Source: Methylobacter sp.
GTDB taxonomy: Bacteria > Pseudomonadota > Gammaproteobacteria > Methylococcales > Methylomonadaceae
NCBI GenBank assembly: GCA_004299305.1
Contig: SCPZ01000118.1
Coordinates: 1-48,614 of the forward strand
DNA length: 48,614 nucleotides
Direction: 5' to 3'
Positions 34,503 through 45,937 of this stretch are shown here, in pieces. A model generated the notes under the pieces. That model was not told the origin of the DNA. It was given only the letters and a program-made list of their open reading frames with translations, and ran no database searches. Made by a program: the position numbers and the translations under genes. Every line of letters starts with the position of its first letter. The first letter of the stretch is position 1.

Positions 34503-37500
34503 ATGGATACAAGAACGACTTGTAACCGAAGCAAAGCGCAACGGACTTTTTTTAGCGGCTCCATTCGGCAACAATTAGCGTGGTCGTTTGGCGGCGTCGC
34601 GTTGATCATGATGATCGGACTTGCAGGCCTGTTATTTGAGCGGCAACGTAATTTCCTGTATAGCGCCGCGACACAACAGGGTAAATCGTTGACCACATCG
34701 CTAGCCAGCAGCAGCACCTCCTGGGTATTAGCCAACGATATTGCAGGATTAAAGGAAGTGCTACAGGGCTTTGTCGACTTACCCGATCTCGAACGGGCCT
34801 ATATCTTATCGTTGCGCGGCGAAGTGTTAAGTTCCACTCGCTCTAACGAGGCCGGGTTATTCGTTACTGACTCGCAAAATCAAAAATTGTTAAGTTCCCC
34901 TCCAAAAAATCAAGTGTTGCTTGCCAATACGCATCAAATTGATATTGCCGCACCGATAATGGCTGGTAAGCGTCATGTCGGCTGGGCGCGGGTAGAAATG
35001 TCCATGAACGGGGTTAATGCCAATCTTCGCTCCGTTGTGATTATGGGCTTAAATTTTATAGTATTTGCCGCGCTGGCGGTATTGATTGCTGCAATACTAC
35101 TGGCGCGAAGACTCACCAAAAGATTGCATCATCTGCTGAAGGTAGCAACCGAAGTCGAAAAGGGAAACCTTGAAGTGCGGGCTTATATTTCCGGTACGGA
35201 TGAGCTTGGGATGCTGGCGCACGGTTTTAATCAAATGCTGGATGCCATGTCCAATTCCGAACGGCAGCGGGAACGAATCAACCATCTGTATGCTGCATGG
35301 ACCCAGAGTGCGGACATTATTGTGCGCGAATCGGACGAGATTAAGTTACTGACCGAAGTATGCCGAATCATAGCCAGTCATGTCGCGTTTAAATTGGTCT
35401 GGGTGGGTATGACCGGTCAGGATGGCTGGGTGCGTACCATAGCGGCCAGCCATCCCGATTCGACTTATCTTAGGAATATCAAAGTCTCAGTGGACGGGGC
35501 ATTGCCGGAAGGACGCGGACCGATGGGCACGGCAATCAGGGAAGGTGTGCCGAAAATTTTCAACAACTTTCTCGAAGAACCCTGCACGCGGCTCTGGCAA
35601 CCCATAGCCGCCAAAGAAAATATTAACGCGTCGGCGGCATTCCCGCTGATGCGTGGCGGTCGCTGCATCGGGGCTATCGCAGTCTACTCAGACGAACAAG
35701 GCTACTTTACCCCTGACCTGATCGACCTGATGCGTGGCCTGACCGACGATCTTTCCTATGCGCTGGACAACTTCGACCGGGAAAAACTGCGCCTCAAAGC
35801 CGAGCATGAACTGCGCATTGCGGCGGCGGCGTTTGAGTCCCAAGAAGGCATACTGGTCACCGATGCCGACAATAATATCCTGCAAGTCAACAAGTCGTTT
35901 ACCGAGCTAACCGGTTACAGCGCCGACGAAGTTATCGGCAAACCCGCAAGCCTACTCAACTCCGATCGGCAAGATAGTGCTTTCTATGCCGCGATGCAAG
36001 AATGCATCAATCGCGATAAATACTGGCAAGGCGAAATCTGGAATAAACGAAAAAATGGCGTTGTCTATCCTGAATGGCTGTGCATAACCGCTATTACCAA
36101 TCCTGAAGGGGTGGTTACCAACTACGTCAGCACTTTCACCGACATTAGCCAGCGCAAAGCCGATGAAGAACGCATCAAAGACCTGGCTTACTACGATTCC
36201 CTGACCAAACTTCCCAACCGCACCTTACTGTTTGATCGACTCAATTTTGCGCTCAACACCAGCAATCGTAACAAAACTCACGGCGCGTTAATGTTCCTCG
36301 ATATTGATAACTTCAAAACACTTAACGATACCCTGGGACACGACCGGGGCGATCAATTGCTGATCGAAGTAGGCCGACGATTGCAAAGCTGTGTGCGGGA
36401 TGTCGATACCGTAGCCAGATTGGGCGGCGATGAGTTTGTGATCATGCTGGAGTGTCTCGACGAACAGGAAATTGATGCAGCCATTCAGGCGCACACAGTT
36501 GCCGAAAAAGTTCGCTGCAATCTGGCGGAATTTTACCTGTTAAAAAGCAATCTCGACGATAAACTACAGCCTTTGATCGAACACTATTCCACGGCCAGCA
36601 TTGGTTTTGTCTTATTCCTGGGCCACGAAACCAGCAGTGAAGAACTGCTTAAACGCGCCGACCTAGCCATGTATCAGGCCAAACAAGCCGGACGGAATGT
36701 GATACGCGCTTTTGTGCCTGAAATGCAAGAGAGTTTAAATCTACGGGCATCTTTGGAAGCCGATTTGCGTAATGCGCTGGACCGCAATGAATTAAGTCTA
36801 CATTACCAGGTACAGGTCGATGCATCAGGAAAAGCGGTTGGCGCGGAGGCGTTGATACGCTGGAATCAGGCCGAGCGCGGCATGGTCTCGCCTGCCGAAT
36901 TTATTCCGCTTGCCGAAGAAACCGGCCTGATCCTGTCTATCGGTCCTTGGATATTGAAACAAGGCTGTGAAACCTTGGCTGACTGGGCAAAGTACCCGGA
37001 AACCCGAGGGCTGAAATTAGCGGTAAATATCAGCAGTCGACAGCTTAGTCAGGTTGATTTTGTAGAGCAAGTGCATACGACATTAGTGGAAACCGGCGCT
37101 GATCCTGTTTTGCTCAAATTGGAAATTACCGAGTCCGTAATTCTGGATAATGTGGAAGATACCATTGCCAAAATGCATGCCGTCAAGGAATTGGGAGTCA
37201 ATTTTTCGATGGATGATTTCGGCACCGGTTATTCCTCGCTGTCTTATCTGCAAAGATTACCCTTGGAGCAACTGAAAATAGACCAATCATTCGTTAAGAA
37301 TATTGCTTTTAATAACCATGACTCGGCTATCATCCGAACCATTCTGGCACTGGGAAAAAATCTTGATCTCAACGTCATTGCCGAAGGAGTGGAAACAGAA
37401 GCTCAACGCGGCTATCTGACCAATTACGGATGCCAGGTATTCCAGGGGTATTTGTTCGGCAGGCCGGTTAGTGCGGAACAATTTAAACAGAGCCTGTCGA

Positions 37501-37529
37501 TAGAACCGCCAAAAATCTCGTTATTGTAG
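34503..37529 (+). CDS. Membrane HAMP/GAF/PAS/GGDEF/EAL c-di-GMP protein
   Basis: 1008 residues. TM1 (about 27-45), a periplasmic sensor (about 46-175), TM2 (VVIMGLNFIVFAALAVLIAA), HAMP (ATEVEKGNLEVRAY), GAF (about 275-420), PAS (about 435-555), GGDEF with GGDEF at 641-645 (VARLGGDEFVIML), and EAL with Glu near 782 (GAEALIRW). The EAL domain keeps NISSRQL, LEITESVI, DDFGTGYSSLSYL, KIDQSFV and AEGVETE, so both activities may be present. It begins directly after the PhnD-like gene; a binding protein contacting the periplasmic sensor is the likely input. The PAS-GGDEF-EAL half is closely similar to the 13475-16729 protein. Confidence 0.93.
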   Translation: MDTRTTCNRSKAQRTFFSGSIRQQLAWSFGGVALIMMIGLAGLLFERQRNFLYSAATQQGKSLTTSLASSSTSWVLANDIAGLKEVLQGFVDLPDLERAYILSLRGEVLSSTRSNEAGLFVTDSQNQKLLSSPPKNQVLLANTHQIDIAAPIMAGKRHVGWARVEMSMNGVNANLRSVVIMGLNFIVFAALAVLIAAILLARRLTKRLHHLLKVATEVEKGNLEVRAYISGTDELGMLAHGFNQMLDAMSNSERQRERINHLYAAWTQSADIIVRESDEIKLLTEVCRIIASHVAFKLVWVGMTGQDGWVRTIAASHPDSTYLRNIKVSVDGALPEGRGPMGTAIREGVPKIFNNFLEEPCTRLWQPIAAKENINASAAFPLMRGGRCIGAIAVYSDEQGYFTPDLIDLMRGLTDDLSYALDNFDREKLRLKAEHELRIAAAAFESQEGILVTDADNNILQVNKSFTELTGYSADEVIGKPASLLNSDRQDSAFYAAMQECINRDKYWQGEIWNKRKNGVVYPEWLCITAITNPEGVVTNYVSTFTDISQRKADEERIKDLAYYDSLTKLPNRTLLFDRLNFALNTSNRNKTHGALMFLDIDNFKTLNDTLGHDRGDQLLIEVGRRLQSCVRDVDTVARLGGDEFVIMLECLDEQEIDAAIQAHTVAEKVRCNLAEFYLLKSNLDDKLQPLIEHYSTASIGFVLFLGHETSSEELLKRADLAMYQAKQAGRNVIRAFVPEMQESLNLRASLEADLRNALDRNELSLHYQVQVDASGKAVGAEALIRWNQAERGMVSPAEFIPLAEETGLILSIGPWILKQGCETLADWAKYPETRGLKLAVNISSRQLSQVDFVEQVHTTLVETGADPVLLKLEITESVILDNVEDTIAKMHAVKELGVNFSMDDFGTGYSSLSYLQRLPLEQLKIDQSFVKNIAFNNHDSAIIRTILALGKNLDLNVIAEGVETEAQRGYLTNYGCQVFQGYLFGRPVSAEQFKQSLSIEPPKISLL

Positions 37530-37785
37530 GCGCGCCAAAAGTAGGCGCCTCTACGACTTGCATGGATGCAGGAGGTAGAGGTGCCTACTTTTGGCATCCG
37601 TGTTCCATTAATCGTTTTTAGCATACGCTGAATAGTTACAAAAATCCGTGTAAATCCGTCTTATCTGTGCCATCCGTGTTCCATTTCCTATCTGCTGAGT
37701 AGTTACAATTTAGAAATTTAATTTCTGAAAATCTATAACTCCCTGCTACATAATTTTAAACATCCTGCACAAGGAAAACTTTATC
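37530..37785. repeat. Compound repeat block
   Basis: REP-like module halves (37535-37552 and 37582-37593, inverted) flank the GACTTGCATGGATGCAGG module (about 37555-37580). Two family A ends follow, CTGAATAGTTAC (37628-37639) and CTGAGTAGTTAC (37695-37706), each preceded by ATCCGTGTTCCATT. AAGGAA (about 37770) is the ribosome site of the next gene. Confidence 0.75.
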
Positions 37786-38907
37786 GTGTCAGCCAATATC
37801 CTGTTTTTTGCCCTGTTACTGGCTCTCCAACCTTGCGTTTATGCAGCCGCTGTAGACAACACCAACTCTCCTTACTTCAAAGGCGGCAAAATCGACGCCT
37901 TTTACGATCGCAAGGATAACGGCGATTTCCTGGTTAACAGCATTCTATGGACCCCGGTTTTTAAAGGCGGTCACGGCGTACAAATCTCTGAAACAGGCGG
38001 ACCGGACATCAACTACTTCGGCGGTTTTGCGCGCCCGTTGCTGTCCCGTCCCGAGCTTGGCGATTTAATTCTCGGCGCTCAGGAAGTGCTTCAGGGCGAC
38101 AGCAAACAAACCGAAGTTCAAGGCGAATACCGCCTGCCCTCAGGCTTGGGCTTTGGCGGCGGGTTTGTCGATAGAAACCTCAGCGACCAGGATATTAAAT
38201 TCGCCAAACTATCCTACCGGAACGAATGGCAATCCGTTAAATACATCGTATCTACGCAATGGCAGAGCTTTCAAGGACAAGATTACCCCGGCGGCTATGT
38301 CGCCCTGTACAACAAACAATTGATGGCAAGCTGGGGTAGCGATGGCGAACAATGGCGCAGCACAGCGGCTTATGTAGCGCCCGACCAAGGGGCGAACGAA
38401 CTGCGTCCGGCCATAGAAATGTTTTATGTCGATAACACGATAGGCCGCGTCAACGGCTCCAAAGACATGATGGTGACCGGCAGCTTGGGGTTTCGCAAAG
38501 GCTTTTTGGGACATGAATCCCGTCTGGGACGTGCCATGGGACCAAGCGGCGTAGAGTTTTCCAATCCCTTGGGCTACCTGAACCCCAACTTCAACCGTCG
38601 CCTTACCGCATGGGAAGTCGGCGAATTTATCAATTTCCGCTTTATTCATAAAACCCTGCCTAATCACGGCCGCGAAGAAACACTGGAAACCGCCATTTAT
38701 CCGGGGCAACTGCTGGGAACAGACAGCCTTGTTAACGCCCTGTTTGTGGGCATGGGCGTTACCAGTCCGAATCCGGGGCAAAACGGCGTCAGCGGACTGC
38801 TGGGTTATCACAAACGCATTGCCAACCTCGAATCCAGTTTTAGGGTGCAACATGATTTTGACCGTGACGACACGTCGATTTTTTTTAGCTTGATTCACTG
38901 GTTGTGA
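37786..38907 (+). CDS. Predicted outer-membrane beta-barrel protein
   Basis: 373 residues, not assigned to a named family. Signal peptide (ILFFALLLALQPCVYAAA), then alternating hydrophobic/polar strands rich in Gly and aromatics (GLGFGGGFVDRN, FAKLSYRNEWQSVKYIVSTQ, NALFVGMGVTSPNPGQNG), ending in the pattern IFFSLIHWL, close to a barrel C-terminus. GTG start with AAGGAA upstream. It may belong with the preceding signalling genes, but a repeat block separates them. Confidence 0.75.
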   Translation: MSANILFFALLLALQPCVYAAAVDNTNSPYFKGGKIDAFYDRKDNGDFLVNSILWTPVFKGGHGVQISETGGPDINYFGGFARPLLSRPELGDLILGAQEVLQGDSKQTEVQGEYRLPSGLGFGGGFVDRNLSDQDIKFAKLSYRNEWQSVKYIVSTQWQSFQGQDYPGGYVALYNKQLMASWGSDGEQWRSTAAYVAPDQGANELRPAIEMFYVDNTIGRVNGSKDMMVTGSLGFRKGFLGHESRLGRAMGPSGVEFSNPLGYLNPNFNRRLTAWEVGEFINFRFIHKTLPNHGREETLETAIYPGQLLGTDSLVNALFVGMGVTSPNPGQNGVSGLLGYHKRIANLESSFRVQHDFDRDDTSIFFSLIHWL

Positions 38908-38921
38908 TTTAAAATTGAACA

Positions 38922-38985
38922 ACTGCTTGCGTATGCAGGCGAAGCCTGCTCTCCGGTATTGGCAACTTGCCTAAGTTATTTCATA
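38922..38985. repeat. GCAGGCGAAGCCTGC/AACTTGCCTAAGTTATTT repeat
   Basis: Inverted copy of the unit at 7389-7440. It lies 15 bases after the barrel gene stop and could serve as its terminator. Confidence 0.7.
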
Positions 38986-39101
38986 GCCATTCTTTATTCC
39001 CACCTATCACGGCTAATCGTGCGGGTCAAAATTTTTTACTTCTGCCTGACCCTGATTTTACATACAATGGACTTTCAACCACATCAACAAAGGTGATCCC
39101 G

Positions 39102-39488
39102 ATGAAACATTTATATCAATCAACTGCGGTTCTATTACTGTTACTGCCTATAAGCATGATGAGTTATGCCGCAGAACCGCAAAAAGCCGACGCACCAATG
39201 AAAGACATGAGCATGCCTCAAGGCATGGGTATGCATCAGGGCATGGGTATGCATCAGGGTATGGGGATGGGCATGATGGGCGGCATGACTGAGGAACAAA
39301 AAACTGAGCATATGCGCGCCATACAGGCGCACATGCTACAGATGCATGAGCTCTCAAACCAGATTTTGTCAGAGAAAGATCCCGCAAAAAAAGAAGCTTT
39401 AAAAAATCAGCAATTGGAGCTCATGAAAGCGCATCATACTCAAATGATGGATCATGGCCAACAAAAGATGCAAGAACATAACAAATAA
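39102..39488 (+). CDS. Met/His-rich periplasmic metal-binding protein
   Basis: 128 residues from ATG 39102 (AAGGTG upstream; the frame opens earlier at 38967 but without signal features). Signal peptide (STAVLLLLLPISMMSYAA), then tandem GMGMHQ repeats (about residues 38-60) and a helical C-terminal region rich in Met, His and Gln (HMRAIQAHMLQMHELSNQIL, MKAHHTQMMDHGQQKM). The Met-His repeats suggest Cu(I)/Ag binding as in CopK/PcoE-type proteins or Spy-like chaperones. That role is inferred from composition. Followed by a strong shared terminator. Confidence 0.8.
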   Translation: MKHLYQSTAVLLLLLPISMMSYAAEPQKADAPMKDMSMPQGMGMHQGMGMHQGMGMGMMGGMTEEQKTEHMRAIQAHMLQMHELSNQILSEKDPAKKEALKNQQLELMKAHHTQMMDHGQQKMQEHNK

Positions 39489-39495
39489 CCTATCA

Positions 39496-39529
39496 GGATA
39501 AAAGGCGACCGCCCAGTCGCCTTTTATCC
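39496..39529. terminator. Bidirectional intrinsic terminator
   Basis: GGATAAAAGGCGAC (39496-39509) and GTCGCCTTTTATCC (39516-39529), a perfect 14-bp stem with a 6-nt loop and T/A-rich flanks in both directions. It ends the Met/His-rich gene (plus) and clpB (minus). Confidence 0.9.
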
Positions 39530-39546
39530 CTTCTATGGCTATGCGA

Positions 39547-42123
39547 TTAGCCCTTTAAAAATCGCAATGCCTCATGTTCAACATCAACTTTTATCGTATC
39601 CCCGGCGATAAAGTTACCAGACAATATCTCCTGCGCCAGCGGGTTTTCAAGCTGCTGCTGAATAGCCCGTTTCATCGGCCTTGCTCCGTAAACCGGGTCG
39701 AAACCCGCCTCGCCTAACAAATCCAGCGCTGCTTCAGAAATTTCAAAACCGATTTCGCGATCCTGCAACCGTTTACGCAAGTAGTCGATTTGAATCACGG
39801 AAATAGCGCGAATTTGTCCACGGCCCAGCGAATGGAATACCACCGCTTCATCGATCCGGTTGATGAATTCGGGGCGGAACTTGGTGCTGACGATGTCCAT
39901 GACTGCCGACTTCATCACCGAATAAAGCGCCTCGCCGGATAGTGATTGAATAATATCCGAGCCCAGATTAGAGGTCATCACGACAATGGTATTCCTGAAA
40001 TCGACCGTCCTGCCCTGCCCGTCGGTCAAGCGGCCATCGTCCAGCACCTGCAACAGGATGTTGAACACATCGGGATGGGCTTTTTCAATTTCGTCCATCA
40101 GGATGACCGAATACGGTTTGCGCCTCACTAATTCCGTTAAATAGCCGCCTTCTTCATAGCCGACATAGCCCGGAGGCGCACCGATCAGACGCGCCACCGA
40201 ATGTTTTTCCATAAACTCCGACATATCGATGCGCACCATCGCATCGGGCGTGTCGAACATAAACTCGGCCAGCGCCTTGCACAGCTCGGTTTTACCGACG
40301 CCGGTCGGCCCCAAAAACAGGAATGAACCATTCGGACGATTCGGATCGGACAAGCCTGCCCTGGAACGACGAATCGCATTACTGACCGCTTTTAGCGCTT
40401 CTTCCTGGCCGATCACCCGCTTGCTGAGTTGTTCTTCCATGTGCAGCAGCTTGTCGCGTTCGCCCTCCATCATTTTCGATACCGGAATGCCGGTCCATTT
40501 CGACACCACCTCGGCGATTTCTTCTTCGGTGACCTTATTGCGCAACAAAGTCATTTTATGTGCTTCGGCTGGTGCAGCGGAATGCAGCTGTTTTTCCAAC
40601 GCAGGAATAATGCCGTATTGCAACTCTGACATCTTCGCCAGATCACTGGCTCTGCTGGCCGCTTCCAGTTCGATTTTAGCGTGTTCCAGTTTTTCCTTGA
40701 TCGATGCCGAACCCTGTAACGAGGCTTTTTCGGCTTTCCAAATTTCTTCCAAGTCGGAATATTCCTTTTCCAGGTCGGCGATTTCTTCTTCCAGGATTTC
40801 CAGGCGTTTTTTAGACGCGGCATCGGATTCTTTCTTAAGCGCGACCTGCTCGATTTTTAACTGAATCAAACGCCGATACAGCTTGTCCATTTCCTCCGGT
40901 TTGGAATCGATTTCCATACGAATGCGGCTGGCCGCCTCGTCGATCAGGTCGATTGCCTTATCCGGCAACTGCCGGTCGGCAATATAACGGTAAGACAGGT
41001 TTGCCGCCGCGATGATGGCCGGGTCGGTAATATCGACGCCGTGATGCACCTCGTATTTTTCTTTTAAACCGCGCAAAATCGCTACCGTGTCTTCGACTGA
41101 CGGTTCATCGACCAGCACTTTTTGGAAACGGCGCTCCAAGGCCGCATCTTTTTCGACATATTTGCGGTATTCATCCAGCGTCGTCGCGCCCACGCAATGC
41201 AATTCACCACGCGCCAGCGCCGGTTTCAGCATGTTTCCGGCATCCATTGCGCCTTCGGCCTTGCCCGCGCCGACCATGGTGTGCAGCTCGTCGATAAACA
41301 AAATCACCTGCCCTTCCTGTTTGGCAAGATCGTTCAACACCGCTTTCAGGCGCTCCTCGAATTCGCCGCGAAACTTGGCCCCGGCAATCAACGCCGCCAT
41401 ATCCAGCGCCAACACCTGTTTGCCCTTGATGCCTTCAGGCACTTCGCCATTGACGATGCGTTGCGCCAAGCCTTCGACAATAGCGGTCTTGCCGACGCCC
41501 GGCTCGCCGATCAATACCGGGTTGTTTTTGGTGCGGCGCTGTAAAACCTGGATGGTTCGGCGTATCTCGTCATCGCGTCCGATCACCGGGTCCAACTTGC
41601 CTTGTTCAGCCCGCTCGGTCAGGTTAATGGTGTATTTTTTCAAGGCCTGACGCTGCTCTTCGGCATTAGGATCATCGACCGGTTGGCCGCCGCGCATCGC
41701 GTCGATGGCTTTTTCCACCGCTTGTTTGGTGACTCCGGCTTTTTTGAGCAAATCCTGGAGCAGGCCTTTTTCATCAAAAGCCGCCAACAAAAACAGCTCG
41801 CTGGAGATAAATTTATCGTTACGCTTTTGCGCCAGTTTGTCGGTTAAATTCAATAATCGTGATAATTCATTGGAAATTTGCACGTCGCCGCCGGAACCAC
41901 TGACTGTTGCCAAGCGCTCCAGTTCCCTAACCAACTCGGTGCGCAGCAGCTGTGTGTTAATGCCCATTTGGGCCAGCAACGGTCGCAAGCTGCCGCCCTG
42001 TTGATCCAACAAAGCCAGCATCACATGGGTCGGTTCAATGAATTGATGGTCCTTGCCCAAGGCCATACTCTGTGCATCAGCCAATGCCGTTTGAAACATG
42101 CTGGTTAATTTGTCCATTCGCAT
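39547..42123 (-). CDS. clpB: ATP-dependent chaperone ClpB
   Basis: ClpB pulls aggregated proteins apart with DnaK. 858 residues in the usual order: N-domain ([20 protein letters not shown]), NBD1 with [16 protein letters not shown] and [12 protein letters not shown], the coiled middle domain (about 410-530; [17 protein letters not shown]), NBD2 with [16 protein letters not shown] and the C-terminal [19 protein letters not shown]. It starts at ATG 42123 (GAGGTAGG upstream) as in E. coli (MRMD). A good heat-shock promoter lies upstream. Confidence 0.98.
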   Translation of the reverse strand: MRMDKLTSMFQTALADAQSMALGKDHQFIEPTHVMLALLDQQGGSLRPLLAQMGINTQLLRTELVRELERLATVSGSGGDVQISNELSRLLNLTDKLAQKRNDKFISSELFLLAAFDEKGLLQDLLKKAGVTKQAVEKAIDAMRGGQPVDDPNAEEQRQALKKYTINLTERAEQGKLDPVIGRDDEIRRTIQVLQRRTKNNPVLIGEPGVGKTAIVEGLAQRIVNGEVPEGIKGKQVLALDMAALIAGAKFRGEFEERLKAVLNDLAKQEGQVILFIDELHTMVGAGKAEGAMDAGNMLKPALARGELHCVGATTLDEYRKYVEKDAALERRFQKVLVDEPSVEDTVAILRGLKEKYEVHHGVDITDPAIIAAANLSYRYIADRQLPDKAIDLIDEAASRIRMEIDSKPEEMDKLYRRLIQLKIEQVALKKESDAASKKRLEILEEEIADLEKEYSDLEEIWKAEKASLQGSASIKEKLEHAKIELEAASRASDLAKMSELQYGIIPALEKQLHSAAPAEAHKMTLLRNKVTEEEIAEVVSKWTGIPVSKMMEGERDKLLHMEEQLSKRVIGQEEALKAVSNAIRRSRAGLSDPNRPNGSFLFLGPTGVGKTELCKALAEFMFDTPDAMVRIDMSEFMEKHSVARLIGAPPGYVGYEEGGYLTELVRRKPYSVILMDEIEKAHPDVFNILLQVLDDGRLTDGQGRTVDFRNTIVVMTSNLGSDIIQSLSGEALYSVMKSAVMDIVSTKFRPEFINRIDEAVVFHSLGRGQIRAISVIQIDYLRKRLQDREIGFEISEAALDLLGEAGFDPVYGARPMKRAIQQQLENPLAQEILSGNFIAGDTIKVDVEHEALRFLKG

Positions 42124-42163
42124 AATACCTACCTCATTTAAGGAGTTTTTTAAGATACTACCG

Positions 42164-42192
42164 ACATGGGGGATAGTACGGTAATTTTCAAG
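42164..42192 (-). promoter_or_regulatory. Sigma32-type heat-shock promoter of clpB
   Basis: On the minus strand CTTGAAA (42192-42186) is followed, after 14 bases, by CCCCATGT (42171-42164), matching the sigma32 consensus CTTGAAA-N11-15-CCCCATnT. It lies about 40 bases before the clpB start. Confidence 0.85.
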
Positions 42193-42711
42193 CGGATTAG
42201 CCAGACAAGAGACAGACGCCGTTGTGTAGCCGCTCCAGATATACGTTTAGCATTTGATGAAAATTTTCGTTATCGCTGCTATAGCAGCTCTTGAAACCGA
42301 TAGGTTGGCCGCTTAAGAATTTCGCTAGCAATAACTTCCGCGTATAGTTCCCACGCTCCGGGTCACGGCCATTACGCTAAACCCAAATGATTGGGTACAA
42401 GACTGGCCTTGCACTCCACTTGCCGGGAATGCGCAACCATTAACCTAAAAACCGCAGTTTATCCACGAAAAGCACGAAAGACACTAAATAAAACAATATA
42501 TTGTATTGATTTAGTCACTCACCCTTTGGGTAACGACCTACGGTTTGATAACCTTTTGAAATTTTTCGTGTCGCCTAAAGCGCCTACTGTTGGTTTTCGT
42601 GGACGAAATGATTTTTCTAGGATTAACTTAATGGTACGTAGGAACAATAAACACTTGTGTATAACAATGAGTCCCTTGCCAGGATTTGCAAACTGCAAAG
42701 CCTTGGATGCC
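42193..42711. other. Intergenic with repeat fragments
   Basis: No supported gene. Fragments seen: GTTCCCACGCTCCGGG (about 42347), the CACGAAAAGCACGAAAGACA repeat (about 42464-42485), and a second copy of that family at 42566-42602 carrying a nested REP-like module (42571-42593). TATAACAATGAG (42660) is a piece of the CGTTATACA family. The plus-strand frame 42391-42858 runs through these repeats and is not credible. Confidence 0.5.
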
Positions 42712-43344
42712 TTAGTACATTCGCATCCCAACCAGGGTAACTTCAATCAAGGCCAGGATAGTAATAATCCAGCCGGCAGTTTTAGGAAAAGATACGACGA
42801 GTTTATCGAGTCCGGTATACAAGACATCGGCTTTTTTGCTTACGGTGTTGTTGCGTAGTGAAATCCAGCGCCCGGAAAGCGACTCTATCTTCAATAAGGT
42901 AGTTAGGGAAAATCCAAGCATTAGCCCAACAGCAGTAGCCAAGACACATCCCAACAACAAAAACCACTTTACGCTGATCAGAATCCAGGAAACATATAGC
43001 CCTGGCAAGTGTAACGACCGACTGATACCGGGAACTACCGCCTCCGTATCCACCTGTGTTATCAGCCCAATTAGCGCATATACGGAGCCCGCAGTAATAA
43101 AAAACGCCAGAAGGTATCGATAACGCTGCACTAACGGCCAACAATCGCGCGGAATCTCCAGTATGCGCGTCGCCCGACGCGAGCTTACCCAACGGTTCAT
43201 TTTCTCGAATACCCGAAACATCAGCTCACTATGAAAAATCAATCCGATGCCGACCGCGAGAGAAAAGCCGCCGCCTATGAACAAGAACCTTAAAAAAGAG
43301 GGAAGGAGTATTTGGTCTATTATTTGACTTGGAATCGAGAACAT
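42712..43344 (-). CDS. Four-TM membrane protein of unknown function
   Basis: 210 residues from ATG 43344 (GGGATA upstream); an alternative ATG at 43440 adds 32 residues without membrane character. TM helices: FLFIGGGFSLAVGIGLIF, YLLAFFITAGSVYALIGLI, FLLLGCVLATAVGLMLGFSL and IITILALIEVTLVGMRMY. A cytosolic-type stretch, MNRWVSSRRATRILEIPRD, lies after TM1. The family is not recognised by name and the neighbours give no clue. Confidence 0.6.
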   Translation of the reverse strand: MFSIPSQIIDQILLPSFLRFLFIGGGFSLAVGIGLIFHSELMFRVFEKMNRWVSSRRATRILEIPRDCWPLVQRYRYLLAFFITAGSVYALIGLITQVDTEAVVPGISRSLHLPGLYVSWILISVKWFLLLGCVLATAVGLMLGFSLTTLLKIESLSGRWISLRNNTVSKKADVLYTGLDKLVVSFPKTAGWIITILALIEVTLVGMRMY

Positions 43345-43475
43345 AAGTTTATCCCAATAGTTTGCGGAACAATAAAGAAATACGTATTTTTCCGGCTTGT
43401 GGTGTGATTTCAGAGAGTCGACTATATACCCTTGATGCATTATTTGAAAAGAGTAAATAAATACTAACTACTTAG

Positions 43476-45023
<1,548 letters not shown>

Positions 45024-45180
45024 GCTTAAAAACACCGAGTTGTCCACAAAAGACACGAAAATCACGAAAATATTCAAAGCAATGCTATGACGCAGATTGT
45101 TGCATAAAGAATGAATGGTTCACACAATGCAACACACTAATTCGTTTCGTGCTTTTCGTGGACAAAATGGTTTTTCCTGA
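45024..45180. repeat. CACGAAA-type repeat between atpD and atpC
   Basis: TGTCCACAAAAGACACGAAA (about 45040) and TTTCGTGCTTTTCGTGGACA (about 45145-45165) form inverted arms filling the gap. N-ATPase beta and epsilon genes are usually adjacent, so this looks like an insertion. No clear ribosome site for atpC is seen upstream of 45181. Confidence 0.7.
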
Positions 45181-45591
45181 ATGAACCAATTCGTACTGAA
45201 CCTGTTCGATGCCAACCATGAACAACGCATCGTCGGCCTCACCTCTTTTGTCGGTGAAGACGCTACCGGCTGCTTCGGCATCCAAGCCAATCATGCGCGG
45301 TTTATGACCACCCTGGTTTTCGGCCTGGCGCGTTTTCGTCTGGACACGAAAGACTGGCAATATCTGGCTCTACCGGGAGCGGTCGCCTATTTCAATAACA
45401 ATGAATTGACGATCAGCACCCGGCATTTTTTAATCGACACCGACCTTGAGCGGATTAGCTCCTTATTGGAACAGCAATTGATAGCCGAAGAAGAAAATCT
45501 GCATGCAACCAGAGAGAGTTTGCACAAAATGGAACAGGCCATACTAAAACGTATGCTGGCGCTTAATCGTAAAACCGGCTGGCAATCATGA
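45181..45591 (+). CDS. atpC: N-type F-ATPase subunit epsilon
   Basis: 136 residues. The N-terminal beta-sandwich (MNQFVLNLFDANHEQRIVGL, GCFGIQANHARFMTTLVFG, LALPGAVAYFNNNELTISTR) and the C-terminal helical part (LEQQLIAEEENLHATRESLH) fit the epsilon subunit of the rotor stalk. The stop overlaps the next ATG by four bases. Confidence 0.88.
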   Translation: MNQFVLNLFDANHEQRIVGLTSFVGEDATGCFGIQANHARFMTTLVFGLARFRLDTKDWQYLALPGAVAYFNNNELTISTRHFLIDTDLERISSLLEQQLIAEEENLHATRESLHKMEQAILKRMLALNRKTGWQS

Positions 45592-45860
45592 ACAATCAAA
45601 AACTGCTCAAAAAGAAAATTGAAAGTCAGGTCAAGCGCATCAAAAAAGCCGAACATGACCGCCCGAATTTGTTATCGCAAACCGTCTATATCGGTACGCT
45701 GGGCCTGGTCATGGTATTGCCTGTTATTGGCGGCGTTTATTTAGGGCGCTGGCTGGACGGTATGATGGACGGCTACTCGATGCGCTGGACGCTGAGTTTA
45801 TTGTTTAGCGGGTTGGTGATTGGGATTTTTAATGTGTATTTTTTGATAAAAGATAAATAG
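45588..45860 (+). CDS. atpQ: N-ATPase accessory membrane protein AtpQ
   Basis: 90 residues with a basic N-terminus and two TM helices (IGTLGLVMVLPVIGGVYLG and LSLLFSGLVIGIFNVYFLI) joined by RWLDGMMDG, the AtpI/AtpQ pattern. In N-ATPase operons AtpQ is followed by AtpR and then the a subunit. Here the 77 bp before atpB hold only a repeat. Confidence 0.8.
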   Translation: MNNQKLLKKKIESQVKRIKKAEHDRPNLLSQTVYIGTLGLVMVLPVIGGVYLGRWLDGMMDGYSMRWTLSLLFSGLVIGIFNVYFLIKDK

Positions 45861-45877
45861 AAAAATAGTTTTTTATT

Positions 45878-45917
45878 CCCCTCACCCAACCCTCTCCCTC
45901 AGGAAGAGGGCTTTTTC
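45878..45917. repeat. CCCTCTCCCT repeat with terminator-like form at the atpR position
   Basis: CCTCACCCAACCCTCTCCCT followed by CAGGAAGAGGG and CTTTTT. CCCTCT/AGAGGG can pair and a T run follows, so it could act as a terminator inside the operon. A similar sequence lies in frame in the hybrid kinase gene at about 6134-6175. Confidence 0.65.
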
Positions 45918-45937
45918 GCGATAGGTTCAACTGAATC

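Noticed and set aside
42391-42858. 155-codon plus-strand ORF
   Set aside because: It runs through several repeat families and is antisense to the four-TM protein.
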